Source: Chloroflexota bacterium
GTDB lineage: Bacteria > Chloroflexota > Limnocylindria > Limnocylindrales > CSP1-4
Direction of reading: 5' to 3'
DNA: 32,208 nucleotides
Assembly: GCA_017881885.1 (NCBI GenBank)
Contig: JADGQJ010000005.1
Location: 1-32,208 of the forward strand
The position numbers and the translations under genes are program-made. The notes under the pieces were generated by a model. It was given only the letters and a program-made list of their open reading frames with translations, was not told the DNA's origin and searched no databases. This document shows, one piece after another, positions 1-6,800 of this stretch; positions within the stretch are counted from its first letter, which is position 1; the number at the start of each line of letters is the position of its first letter.

Positions 1-97
1 GCCAGTTACTTCGTTTGGGCTCCTTTTTACGAGGCCTGGAGACCAACCTCGGCTCGCGTTCTCCGGTCACTGGCCCCTGTCGAAACCACGCATCCCC
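1..97 (-). ncRNA. ssrA: tmRNA (ssrA), 5' part, cut by the window edge
   Basis: Transfer-messenger RNA rescues stalled ribosomes together with SmpB. Read on the minus strand, the sequence from base 97 begins GGGGATGCGTGGTTTCGACA, the hallmark 5' end of tmRNA (acceptor-stem half followed by the GGUUUCGACRGG element). Further on it contains CCTCGTAAAAAG, the conserved stretch before the tag-reading frame, then AAACGAAGTAACTGGC at the window edge. By alignment from memory with E. coli tmRNA, the alanine resume codon (GCN) would begin at the last two bases of the window. The tag ORF, pseudoknots and 3' tRNA half lie outside. It sits just downstream of smpB on the same strand, a common arrangement, and has its own promoter. 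Confidence 0.9.
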
Positions 98-125
98 ACA
101 GGATCCGCGCAACCGGCGGAAGCGG

Positions 126-153
126 ATTGTACAGCGGCCGTGCGGGAGGTCAA
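126..153 (-). promoter_or_regulatory. Promoter of ssrA
   Basis: On the minus strand, TTGACC (148-153) and TACAAT (126-131) are separated by 16 bases. Each hexamer matches the sigma-70 consensus at 5 of 6 positions. Transcription would start near base 119, about 20 bases upstream of the mature tmRNA 5' end at 97. That leaves a short leader for RNase P to remove. It lies between the smpB stop and ssrA. Confidence 0.7.
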
Positions 154-202
154 CTCGGCCCGGACTCCGGTGCCGCGAGGGCCTGAGGGTTCGCCGTCGC
201 CC

Positions 203-688
203 TCAGCGAGTGCGGACTCGGTCGCGGCCTCGGCCGGCGTCGGCGATATCGCGATCCATCTCGCGGCGGGCATCGCGATCGGCGATGTCCTGGCGGTGGT
301 CGTGGAGCTGCTTGCCCCGACCCAGGCCGATCTCCAGTTTGGCCCGCCCGCGGCCGGTGATGTACATCTTGAGCGGCACCAGCGTCAGGCCTTTGGCTTT
401 GGTACGAAGCAGGAGAGCCAGGATCTGGTGGCGGTGAAGCAGCAGCTTGCGCGGCCGCTTGGGCTCGTGATTGTTGCGGTTGCCCGTGTCCCAGGGCGAA
501 ATGTTCGCGCCGATCAGCCAGGCCTCGCCCTTCTCGATGCGGGCGTACGACTCCGCCAGGCTCGCCTTGCCGGCTCGGATCGACTTGATCTCTGTTCCGG
601 TCAGCACGATGCCGGCCTCGAACGAATCCTCGATCGAGTAGTCGTGGCGGGCTTTTCGGTTTTGGGCGACGGTCTTTTCTTCGCCCAA
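203..688 (-). CDS. smpB: SsrA-binding protein SmpB
   Basis: SmpB binds the tRNA-like domain of tmRNA and delivers it to stalled ribosomes (trans-translation, cytoplasm). The 161-residue product matches the family's usual length. Visible motifs are an N-terminal QNRKARHDY, then GIVLTGTEIKSIR, NISPW, KRPRKLLLHR, and a C-terminal GRGKQLHDHR followed by a basic helix, as expected of SmpB tails. The start is placed at a TTG (686-688) because AAGGAG lies 7 bases upstream and the protein then begins at the family's normal N-terminus. The frame stays open upstream to an ATG, but that sequence looks non-coding. It is followed by the ssrA promoter and tmRNA, its functional partner. Confidence 0.93.
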   Translation of the reverse strand: MGEEKTVAQNRKARHDYSIEDSFEAGIVLTGTEIKSIRAGKASLAESYARIEKGEAWLIGANISPWDTGNRNNHEPKRPRKLLLHRHQILALLLRTKAKGLTLVPLKMYITGRGRAKLEIGLGRGKQLHDHRQDIADRDARREMDRDIADAGRGRDRVRTR

Positions 689-785
689 TTTGGCGCTCCT
701 TGAGCTGGCGGCCGGAAGGCCGGACATTCGGAGGGTAACGGACGCGAGCCGACGATGCGGTCGTGCTCGCGCTCGCAGGCCCGGG

Positions 786-827
786 ACGCACGAATGCCGG
801 CCCTGAGGGACCGGCATTCGGTTGCGT
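786..827. repeat. Strong hairpin upstream of smpB
   Basis: CGAATGCCGG (791-800) and CCGGCATTCG (811-820) are a perfect 10-bp inverted repeat around a 10-base loop. The stem extends by ACGCA (786-790) pairing with TGCGT (823-827), with a 2-base bulge (821-822). No T-run follows on either strand, so it is not a classical intrinsic terminator. It lies about 100 bases ahead of the smpB start. It could be a terminator without a U-tract for ctpA, an attenuator of smpB, or an RNA-processing site. Confidence 0.6.
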
Positions 828-853
828 ACTTCACCACCCGCGGGGGGCCGTCC

Positions 854-907
854 CTAGAGTCCGGCTCCTAGCGAGGTGGTGCAGCGCGTCGGCAAGTCCT
901 TTGACAC
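854..907 (-). CDS. Possible 17-residue leader peptide ahead of smpB
   Basis: GAAAGGAGGTGAT (913-925, minus strand) is complementary to the 16S rRNA 3' end over its whole length. Nine bases after AGGAGG a GTG (905-907) opens a frame reading VSKDLPTRCTTSLGAGL and then TAG. A second GTG (910-912) opens a 14-residue frame ending at 868. An ATG (912-914) opens a 27-residue frame but sits too close to the Shine-Dalgarno core. None resembles a known peptide. The case rests on the exceptional ribosome binding site, a candidate promoter just upstream and a hairpin just downstream. The peptide may be a regulatory leader or may not be made. Confidence 0.25.
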   Translation of the reverse strand: MSKDLPTRCTTSLGAGL

Positions 908-935
908 TGCACATCACCTCCTTTCGTTGCCGGGC

Positions 936-964
936 ATGGTATCGGGACGAGCCGAAGTTCGCAA
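936..964 (-). promoter_or_regulatory. Candidate promoter for the smpB leader
   Basis: On the minus strand, TTGCGA (959-964) and TACCAT (936-941) are exactly 17 bases apart. Each matches the sigma-70 consensus at 4 of 6 positions. Transcription would begin near base 929, only a few bases before the extended Shine-Dalgarno sequence. Confidence 0.4.
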
Positions 965-1044
965 GGCCGGGCCGCCAGGCGTGCGCGAGGCGGCCCGACG
1001 CGCCTCGGCGGGCGCGAGAGGAGCGCGAAAGCTGTCCGCGAGGG

Positions 1045-1088
1045 GCGCGCGGCCACGGCGCTACGGGCGCGCGGCCACGGCGCTACGG
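1045..1088. repeat. 22-bp tandem repeat, two perfect copies
   Basis: Two identical 22-base units (1045-1066 and 1067-1088), each GCGCGCGGCC then ACGGCGCTACGG, abut one another. A partial third copy of the GCGCGGCC part lies at 1097-1104. The repeat starts 18 bases after the ctpA stop codon in the direction of transcription. No function is recognised. Confidence 0.8.
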
Positions 1089-1105
1089 GCGGAAACGCGC
1101 GGCCG

Positions 1106-2548
1106 CTAGCTCGGGCTGGGGACGGGGCTGAGACTCGGCACGGGGCTCAGGCTCGGCGCCGGGCTCAGGCTCGGCGCCGAGCTCGGCGATGCCGTGGCCT
1201 CGGGCGGGAAGCCCAGCGAGACGAGGGCGGCGTCGAGGACCGGATCCGTGCCGGCGCGGGCGCCGTCGGTGGTGGCGGCGATGTCCGGCGAGAGCCCCTT
1301 TGTCTGAATCCACACCTTGTTCGGGGTCAGCCAGCGAGCCACGGTCAGATGGATGCCGCCGTCGTTGTTCGGGAGAGGCAGCCATTCCTGGACGATGCCC
1401 TTGCCGTACGTCGTCGTGCCTACCAGGAGCCCCCTGCCCCGTGCCTGCAGCGCTCCCGCCAGGATCTCCGCGGCCGACGCGGTGTTCTTGTCCACGAGCA
1501 CGATCACCTTGACCGACGGGTCGGTGCCGCGGCCGCCCGGAGTGGCGGAGATCTCGCTCTGAGCGCCGCTCGCGTCCTGCTGGTAGAGGATCGTTCCGGA
1601 CGGAATGAATTCGCTGGCCATCTTGACCGCGTCCGGGACGTAGCCGCCGAGGTTGCCGCGCAGGTCGATGACGATCGCCTTGCGTCCGGCCGCCAGCGCG
1701 TTTGCCAGCGCCAGGTCGAACTGGGAGCTCGCAGGCGTGTTGATGCCGGCGACGTCGATGTATTCGACCGAACCGTTCGCCAGCGTCCTGGTGTTGACCT
1801 CGGGCCGGCTGTAGACCTTCCTGACGATCGAGACGTCGATCGACTCGCCGCCGCGCTCGATCGTGAGCTTGACCGTCGTGTCCTTGGGGCCTTTCACCTT
1901 GGCCGTGATTTGATCCACGGTCAGGCCGTCTACCGACACGCCGTCGACGCCTGTGATGACGTCGCCGGCCTTGATCCCAGCGGCCTCGGCCGGAGAACCG
2001 GGGATCGGACTGACGATCGCCAGTTCGCAACCGTCGCCGACCTTCGAGCAATTCGTGGGGCCGCCGGGCAGAGTGGCCTGGATCTGGATCTGGACCCCGA
2101 TCCCCTCAGCCTGGCCGCCCACGCTGAGGAGCGAGTTGTTGAAGTCTTCAGGCCCCTGGTAGTAGGAGAACGGATCGTTGAGGCTCTCCATCATGCCCTT
2201 GATTGCGGCCTGGACCAGCTGATCTTGCGATGGCTTGGTCGACCCGGCGAATTCCTTCTGGATCAGCGAGTAGACGTCCCAGAACGGGTCGAAACGTACT
2301 TCCTCGGTTATCGGCGTGCCGGGCGTGGTCGCCACGCGCGAGCCCAGCGTGTAGCCGCCCAGGAACAGGGCGCTACCCGCAAGGACCGCGACGATGAGGA
2401 AGCTGAGGCGCGAAGGCTGGAAAGCGCGCGGACTGCGGGCTTGGGCGATCGGTTCCTGATCGAGTTCCCGGGTCGACGCCGGGCCGAACGCCGGCAGATC
2501 GGCGGGATCCGGTGGATCCAGATGGACGGGGTTTTTCGGCGCAGACAT
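1106..2548 (-). CDS. ctpA: S41 family carboxy-terminal processing peptidase (CtpA type)
   Basis: A membrane-anchored serine protease of the CtpA/Prc family, expected to cleave exported proteins near their C-termini outside the membrane. The 480-residue protein has a cytoplasmic N-tail, one membrane segment (about 48-66), an S41 N-terminal region with the NDPFSYY motif (124-130), a PDZ domain (about 145-245) and the peptidase core. The catalytic Ser358 (TASAAE) and Lys383 (YGKG) are 25 residues apart, as in E. coli Prc (S430/K455), and a Gln sits four residues after the lysine. The C-terminus is a Ser/Pro-rich tail (about 451-480) with three SLSPxP hexapeptides. It starts at ATG, 63 bases after ftsX, and appears to be the last gene of the prfB-ftsEX operon. 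Links between FtsEX and envelope proteolysis are plausible but inferred. Confidence 0.92.
   Translation of the reverse strand: MSAPKNPVHLDPPDPADLPAFGPASTRELDQEPIAQARSPRAFQPSRLSFLIVAVLAGSALFLGGYTLGSRVATTPGTPITEEVRFDPFWDVYSLIQKEFAGSTKPSQDQLVQAAIKGMMESLNDPFSYYQGPEDFNNSLLSVGGQAEGIGVQIQIQATLPGGPTNCSKVGDGCELAIVSPIPGSPAEAAGIKAGDVITGVDGVSVDGLTVDQITAKVKGPKDTTVKLTIERGGESIDVSIVRKVYSRPEVNTRTLANGSVEYIDVAGINTPASSQFDLALANALAAGRKAIVIDLRGNLGGYVPDAVKMASEFIPSGTILYQQDASGAQSEISATPGGRGTDPSVKVIVLVDKNTASAAEILAGALQARGRGLLVGTTTYGKGIVQEWLPLPNNDGGIHLTVARWLTPNKVWIQTKGLSPDIAATTDGARAGTDPVLDAALVSLGFPPEATASPSSAPSLSPAPSLSPVPSLSPVPSPS
1118..1171 (-). repeat. 18-bp repeat coding the SLSPxP tail of CtpA
   Basis: Three 18-base units encode SLSPAP, SLSPVP and SLSPVP at residues 460-477 of the S41 peptidase. 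The units are nearly identical at the DNA level, which suggests recent slippage expansion. Such a tail could be a flexible cell-wall-spanning or surface-exposed extension. Confidence 0.75.
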
Positions 2549-2611
2549 CGAATCGAACCTCGAGAGCTGGGTGCTGGCCGGGCGGCGACGCCGGGCCGGC
2601 GGAGCGGGGGG

Positions 2612-3493
2612 TCAGCGGGACAGGTAGCTGCGTACGGAGACGTATGAGCCCACGACACCGATACCGATGCCGGTGGCCAGCACGATCAGGGCCACGTTCT
2701 GGCCGACCATGGCACTGGCCTGGACCGGCAGGACGTTGAAGAAGCCTGACAGCAGATTCGCGAGAGGAGCCTGAATCAAGACCAACAATCCGATCGTGAT
2801 AAGTGCCCCCAAGAGTCCCACAAACGCCCCTTCGAAGATGAAGGGCCAGCGGATGAATGCGTCCGATGCGCCAACCAGGCGCATGATCTCGATCTCCTCG
2901 GATCGGGCCACGACGGCGAGCCGGATGGTGTTGACGATGATGAACAGCACCGTCAGCGCGACGACCAACATGACCACGATCCCGACGGTACTCACGATGT
3001 TGATCACGGCGATCATCTGGCTGACCGTCTTCTGGATGTCCTGGACGCTTTCAACCACTCCCTGGCCGCGCAGGTACGTAGCCACGTCGATGTAGTCGGC
3101 GGGGTCGCGCAGGCTGATCTCGAACGACGCGGGCAGTGGGTTCGTGGGCAGGGAGTCGACCAGATTCGCAACCCCGGGCTGGCGCTGCTGGAATCTCCGC
3201 AGCGCCTCGGCCTTGGAGACGTAAGCGACGGACGTCACCTGGGGCATGGCCTTCAGGTCCGACGTGAGATGCGTCACGTCTTGCGAGGTTGCCGAATCGT
3301 TGAGGTAGGCCACGACCTGGACTTCGCTCTGGACGTAGTCGAGGGTGGAGTGCAGGCCGGTCCAGAGGATCAGCAGACCGGACAGCAGCATCAGCATCAG
3401 GACCATCGTCGCCGTCGCCGCGAGACTCATCACGGAGTTCCGCCAGAAGCCCTGCCAGGCCCGTCTCAGGCTGAATGCAACGAAGGCGAGCAC
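2612..3493 (-). CDS. ftsX: Cell division protein FtsX
   Basis: FtsX is the membrane subunit of the FtsEX complex, which couples ATP hydrolysis in the cytoplasm to activation of peptidoglycan hydrolases outside. The 293-residue protein shows the family layout: a short cytoplasmic start with a basic stretch, membrane segment 1 (about 22-45), a large extracellular loop (about 48-165) containing VVAYLND and the YVSKAEAL motif, then three membrane segments (about 168-190, 218-240 and 262-285). The conserved ARSEEIEIMRLVGAS sequence lies between segments 2 and 3. It starts with GTG immediately after the ftsE TGA, with GGGAGG upstream inside ftsE, so the two are translationally coupled. Confidence 0.95.
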   Translation of the reverse strand: MLAFVAFSLRRAWQGFWRNSVMSLAATATMVLMLMLLSGLLILWTGLHSTLDYVQSEVQVVAYLNDSATSQDVTHLTSDLKAMPQVTSVAYVSKAEALRRFQQRQPGVANLVDSLPTNPLPASFEISLRDPADYIDVATYLRGQGVVESVQDIQKTVSQMIAVINIVSTVGIVVMLVVALTVLFIIVNTIRLAVVARSEEIEIMRLVGASDAFIRWPFIFEGAFVGLLGALITIGLLVLIQAPLANLLSGFFNVLPVQASAMVGQNVALIVLATGIGIGVVGSYVSVRSYLSR

Positions 3494-4276
3494 TCAGTCC
3501 TCCCGGTGGTAAGCCGCGCCGGTCTCGTCGCGCACGACCCGGCCGTCTTCGAGGCCGACCACTCTCTTGCGGAGAGCGGTGACCACCTCGGCGTTGTGAG
3601 TCGCCATCAGGACCGTGACCCCCATCTCGTTGATCCGCAGGAGCAGCTGGATGATCTCCCAGCTGATGAGCGGGTCGAGGTTCCCGGTCGGTTCGTCGGC
3701 GATGAAGAGGCGCGGGTCGTGGACGAGGGCGCGGGCGATTGCGGTCCGCTGCTGCTCGCCTCCGGAAAGCTCGGCCGGCCGCTGGTCCGCCTGGGCCGCA
3801 AGTCCCACGACGCGCAGAACGCGGTCCACCGCCGGCGCGATGCGCGACCGAGGCGTGCCCGTGACCTCGAGTGCGAAGGCTACGTTGTCCCGAACGGACT
3901 TGTTGGGAAGGAGCTTGAAATCCTGAAACACGATGCCGATACGGCGGCGAATCTGAGGCACGTCCCGGCGATTGAGCCTCGCCAGATCGCGGCCCTCGAG
4001 CATCACCTTGCCCTTGGTCGCGAGCTCCTCCCGGATGAGAAGGCGGATCAGGGTGGACTTGCCGGCACCCGAAGGCCCGACGAGGAAGACGAAGTCACCT
4101 TCCGGAACGGAGAGCGTGACGTCGCGCAGCGCCGACTTGCCGTTCGGATAGGTCTTGGTGACGCCGCGCAGGGAGAGTACGGGCAAGCCGTCTGCGGTGG
4201 AGTCGGTCGGATGAGACCGGGCCATCTCCGGCCGGCGATACAGCCCGCTTTCTGGGTCGGGAGTTACGGAACTCAC
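3494..4276 (-). CDS. ftsE: Cell division ATP-binding protein FtsE
   Basis: FtsE is the cytoplasmic ABC ATPase partner of FtsX. Motifs in order: Walker A GPSGAGKS (67-74), Q-loop FQDFKLLPN (117-125), signature LSGGEQQR (170-177), Walker B LFIADEP (190-196) with the FtsE-typical EPTGNLDP, and switch His227 in ATHNAE. The frame runs from a GTG at 4276 (260 residues), leaving about 30 residues before the normal ABC start at LSLRGVTKTYPNG. An ATG at codon 18 (4223-4225) is an alternative, but neither start has a good ribosome binding site. Its stop abuts the ftsX start. A 55-base gap separates it from the upstream GNAT gene. Confidence 0.95.
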   Translation of the reverse strand: MSSVTPDPESGLYRRPEMARSHPTDSTADGLPVLSLRGVTKTYPNGKSALRDVTLSVPEGDFVFLVGPSGAGKSTLIRLLIREELATKGKVMLEGRDLARLNRRDVPQIRRRIGIVFQDFKLLPNKSVRDNVAFALEVTGTPRSRIAPAVDRVLRVVGLAAQADQRPAELSGGEQQRTAIARALVHDPRLFIADEPTGNLDPLISWEIIQLLLRINEMGVTVLMATHNAEVVTALRKRVVGLEDGRVVRDETGAAYHRED

Positions 4277-4331
4277 GGTGCGAGGCTAGCACCGATGGCG
4301 GCGGGCGGCAGGTCGCCGGTGCGCTGCGCCA

Positions 4332-5363
4332 TCACAGCAGCGCGAGGCCCGCAGGCAGATAGCGTTCGAAAGCGGCGAAGGGCCGGGTCCAGCAGAACAT
4401 CGCCGGGAAGCCCTCGATTCGGAGGCCGGCCCGCAGCAGCGCGACCATGGCTCGGTCGTTGGCGCCGGGAATCCAGACGGTCGTCGCGCCGCGCGGCTCG
4501 ATAGCCCGCATCAGGTGCCCGATCACGGGCGCCATCAGCGTCTCGTCGAGCAGCGCCACCGGCCCGAACCGCCCGACCTGCGACGAGTACCCATACCCGA
4601 GGGGCTCGCCCGCACTGGTGCGGTAGAAGAATCCGGTCCGACCCTGGAGTCGGAGGAAGTCGTGGTCGGGCTGGTGCGCGTAGCCGAGCACGTCGCGGTC
4701 GATGGCGTCGATCGTCTGGCACAGCTCGGCCTTGCCCGGAGCGGCCGGATTCCTGTGCGCGGTCAGCTCTCGCGGCTCGAGCGCGACCGCCTCGATTCCC
4801 TCGGGCAGCTGTGGCAGTGTCGACAACGTCGCGGGGCGGCCCACCAGGTTGAATACCGGCATTCGGGCGACGATTCCGAGCTTGCCGTACAGGGCGTTCG
4901 AGATCGGCTGGGCGCTGTCGGTGCAGGTTGCGAGGACGCCCGGCCGGCGGTGGCCGCCCTCCACGCCGCCCACGCCGCCCTCGCCGCGGCCTGCGTCCGC
5001 GGCGCCCGCCTCGGGCGCGGAGGGTAGGACCAGCGTCAGGAGCGCCCGCCCAATGCCCCGATGCTGCTCCGCCGGAAGTACGTACAGCTGCGAGAGGAAC
5101 CAGACGTGCTCGCGCTGCAGCCCGATGCCGAAGCCCACGATCCGCTCGCGGTGCCCACCGGGCGAGGACTTCACCGCGACCCGGAAATGGTCCGGATCCG
5201 TGGCCAGGAGATGTTCGCCCATGCGGATCGCCGGCTCGAGAACCGGTGGCGGCAGCGGATGGCCGAGACGCGTCATGTACTCGTTCACCGAGGCATGCCA
5301 GACGAGAGCGCAGTCGGCCAGCTCTTCGGGCCGGGGCGGCCGGTAAGTGACCCCCTCCGTCAT
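4332..5363 (-). CDS. GNAT-family N-acetyltransferase, probably two tandem GNAT folds
   Basis: The N-terminal half (about 1-160) carries an acetyl-CoA binding motif, LYVLPAEQHRGIGRALL (about 92-108), with the Q/R-x-x-G-x-G/A pyrophosphate loop HRGIGR. The C-terminal half (about 170-343) ends in ANDRAMVALLRAGLRIEGFP, the usual end of a GNAT fold, but lacks a clear acetyl-CoA loop and may be degenerate. Between motif A and the end of the first fold is a Gly/Glu-rich insert (GEGGVGGVEGG) encoded by repetitive GC-rich DNA. The substrate is unknown. Its ATG overlaps the prfB stop as ATGA, so translation is probably coupled to release factor 2. Confidence 0.75.
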   Translation of the reverse strand: MTEGVTYRPPRPEELADCALVWHASVNEYMTRLGHPLPPPVLEPAIRMGEHLLATDPDHFRVAVKSSPGGHRERIVGFGIGLQREHVWFLSQLYVLPAEQHRGIGRALLTLVLPSAPEAGAADAGRGEGGVGGVEGGHRRPGVLATCTDSAQPISNALYGKLGIVARMPVFNLVGRPATLSTLPQLPEGIEAVALEPRELTAHRNPAAPGKAELCQTIDAIDRDVLGYAHQPDHDFLRLQGRTGFFYRTSAGEPLGYGYSSQVGRFGPVALLDETLMAPVIGHLMRAIEPRGATTVWIPGANDRAMVALLRAGLRIEGFPAMFCWTRPFAAFERYLPAGLALL

Positions 5364-6491
5364 CGGTCATCCGCCCCGGGACGGCTGCCGGGGATGACGG
5401 CTCCCGTCGCTTCGCGTTCGAGCTCGGCCTGCATGAAGGTGTCGAGGTCGCCGTCCAGGACCGCCGCGGTGTTGCCCGTCTCAACCTCCGTGCGATGGTC
5501 TTTGACCATCTGGTACGGGTGGAGGACATAGCTTCGTATCTGGTTGCCCCAACCCGCCTCGACGTGCTCGCCGCGAAGCTTCCGCAGCTCCGCCTCGTGC
5601 TCCTCGACCGCCCGTTCGAGGAGACGGGCCTGAAGGATCTTGGCCGCGTTCTCTTTGTTCTGGGTCTGGGAACGCTCGTTCTGGCTCTGGGCCACGATGC
5701 CGCTGGGAATGTGGGTCAGGCGCACGGCCGAGTCGGTCTTGTTGACGTTCTGACCGCCCGCGCCGGTGGCGCGGAAGGTGTCCACTCGGATCTCGTCCCA
5801 GTTGAGCTCCACTTCGAGGTCGCTCTCGACCTCGGGGAGAACCTCCGCCAGGGCGAAGGTCGTGTGCCGCCGCTTCTGCGAATCGAAGGGGCTGATCCGA
5901 ACCAGGCGGTGGACGCCGCGTTCGGCCTTGAGAAAGCCGTATGCAGCGCGCCCGTCGATCGCGACGGTCACGCTCTTGATGCCTGCGGACTCGCCGTCGG
6001 TCTGGTCGAGGATCTCGGTGGCGAAGCGGTGGCGCTCGGCCCAGCGCAGGTACATCCGCAGCAGCATCTCGGCCCAATCGGTGGCTTCGGTGCCGCCGGC
6101 GCCGGCGCTGATCGTAAGCAGGGCGTTGCGCTGGTCATATTGGCCGCCGAAGAGCAGATTCCGGCGCGCTCGCGAGTATTCGGCGGCAAGTTGCTGGGCC
6201 TCCGTGTCGACGTCGGCGAGGACGCTCTGGTCGCCCTCTTCCTGGGCCAGGTCGAGCAGTTCCATGGTCGACCGGGCGCGCGATTCGAGGTCTCGCCAGA
6301 GCTGGAGTTCTTCTCGAAGACCCTCGGCTTCGCGGAGGACTTTCTTGGCGCCGCGCTGGTCGTCCCAGAACCCGGCCGCGCCGACGGATCCGTCCAGTTC
6401 GGCTAGACGGTCTTCCTTCGCAGCGAGGTCAAAGACGCCCCGAGGTCGCCTGGATCCGAACGACCAGGTCGCGGATCTCGGCCGGTTCCAC
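5360..6491 (-). CDS. prfB: Peptide chain release factor 2, with programmed +1 frameshift
   Basis: RF2 recognises UGA and UAA and triggers peptide release. The main frame from ATG 6265 gives only 301 residues and lacks the N-terminus. Upstream, a GTG (6489-6491) opens 20 codons reading VEPAEIRDLVVRIQATSGRL and then TGA at 6429-6431. A +1 shift at CTTTGAC joins it to the main frame (DLAAKEDRLAELDG, then FWDDQ), giving 376 residues, a normal RF2 length. The codon-recognition tripeptide SPF is at 200-202 and the catalytic GGQ at 245-247 of the shifted product, close to the E. coli positions. The GTG overlaps the stop of the upstream Cys-rich gene (TAGTG). The GNAT gene follows with an ATGA overlap. 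Confidence 0.95.
6428..6440 (-). promoter_or_regulatory. prfB +1 frameshift site
   Basis: On the minus strand the sequence reads GGGGCGTCTTTGAC (6428-6441). CTT (6432-6434) is followed by in-frame TGA (6429-6431). Slipping one base forward puts TTT in the P site and GAC next, continuing RF2. The layout matches E. coli prfB, where a Shine-Dalgarno-like AGGGGG sits 3 bases before CTT TGA C; here GGGG sits 3 bases before CTT. Low RF2 should favour the shift, which makes the gene autoregulatory. Confidence 0.92.
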
Positions 6492-6742
6492 TAATCCCGG
6501 CCTCGAACGTCCTGGAGGAGGATCGGACGGAGCTCGATGAGACGCAGCGCGCTCTTGCTCCGGGCAACGACGGGGTTCACGCAGGGGCAGTAGATGTTGT
6601 GAGGGCAGACGCCGCAGTTCCCATCGCAGTCGAGCGCGGCCGCATAACTACAGTTGCGGCAGTCGCGCTCGCAGGCGATCAGATCGATGAACGCTGCTTC
6701 CTCGGCCTGCTTCAACTCTCTCCTTGTTGTGTGTGACGACAC
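6491..6742 (-). CDS. Small cysteine-rich protein with twin CX3CX2C motifs
   Basis: I do not recognise this 83-residue protein. It has eight cysteines in a 31-residue core: C24-x3-C28-x2-C31, then C39-x3-C43-x2-C46, then C52 and C54 (CPC), with His48 nearby. A charged N-terminal helix precedes the core and a basic, Leu-rich C-terminus follows. There is no signal peptide or membrane segment. The pattern suggests metal or iron-sulfur binding, which is inference. The frame starts at GTG 6742 with GAGGGG close upstream. A TTG at codon 10 (6713-6715) has AAGGAG four bases before it and may be the true start, giving 74 residues. Its stop overlaps the prfB start (TAGTG), and a good promoter lies upstream, so it is the first gene of the prfB operon. 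Confidence 0.75.
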   Translation of the reverse strand: MSSHTTRRELKQAEEAAFIDLIACERDCRNCSYAAALDCDGNCGVCPHNIYCPCVNPVVARSKSALRLIELRPILLQDVRGRD

Positions 6743-6800
6743 AACCCCTCGGCCGGCCCGACGACCGCCTGACGGGAGCGGCGTGGGTAACCCTGTGGCG

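Larger units (their letters stand above)
689..1105. other. 417-base gene-poor region between ctpA and smpB
   Basis: This stretch has no conventional gene. In the direction of transcription (minus strand) it holds a 22-bp tandem repeat just after the ctpA stop, a 6-bp stem (CGAGGC 986-991, GCCTCG 1002-1007), a candidate promoter (936-964), a near-perfect Shine-Dalgarno sequence (913-925) with very short reading frames behind it, and a strong hairpin (786-827). The smpB ribosome binding site follows. The order promoter, short frame, hairpin, gene resembles an attenuation-type leader, but that is inference. Confidence 0.6.

Noticed and set aside
913-925. Plus-strand ATCACCTCCTTTC, identical to the 3' end of 16S rRNA, as a possible rRNA fragment
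   Set aside because: Nothing upstream on the plus strand resembles 16S rRNA. The minus-strand reading as an extended Shine-Dalgarno is simpler.
901-929. TTGACA on the plus strand as a rightward promoter
   Set aside because: No -10-like hexamer lies 16-18 bases downstream, and no plus-strand gene follows.
4957-5010. A possible frameshift in the Gly/Glu-rich part of the GNAT gene
   Set aside because: The reading frame continues cleanly on both sides with GNAT-like sequence, so a low-complexity insert explains it.
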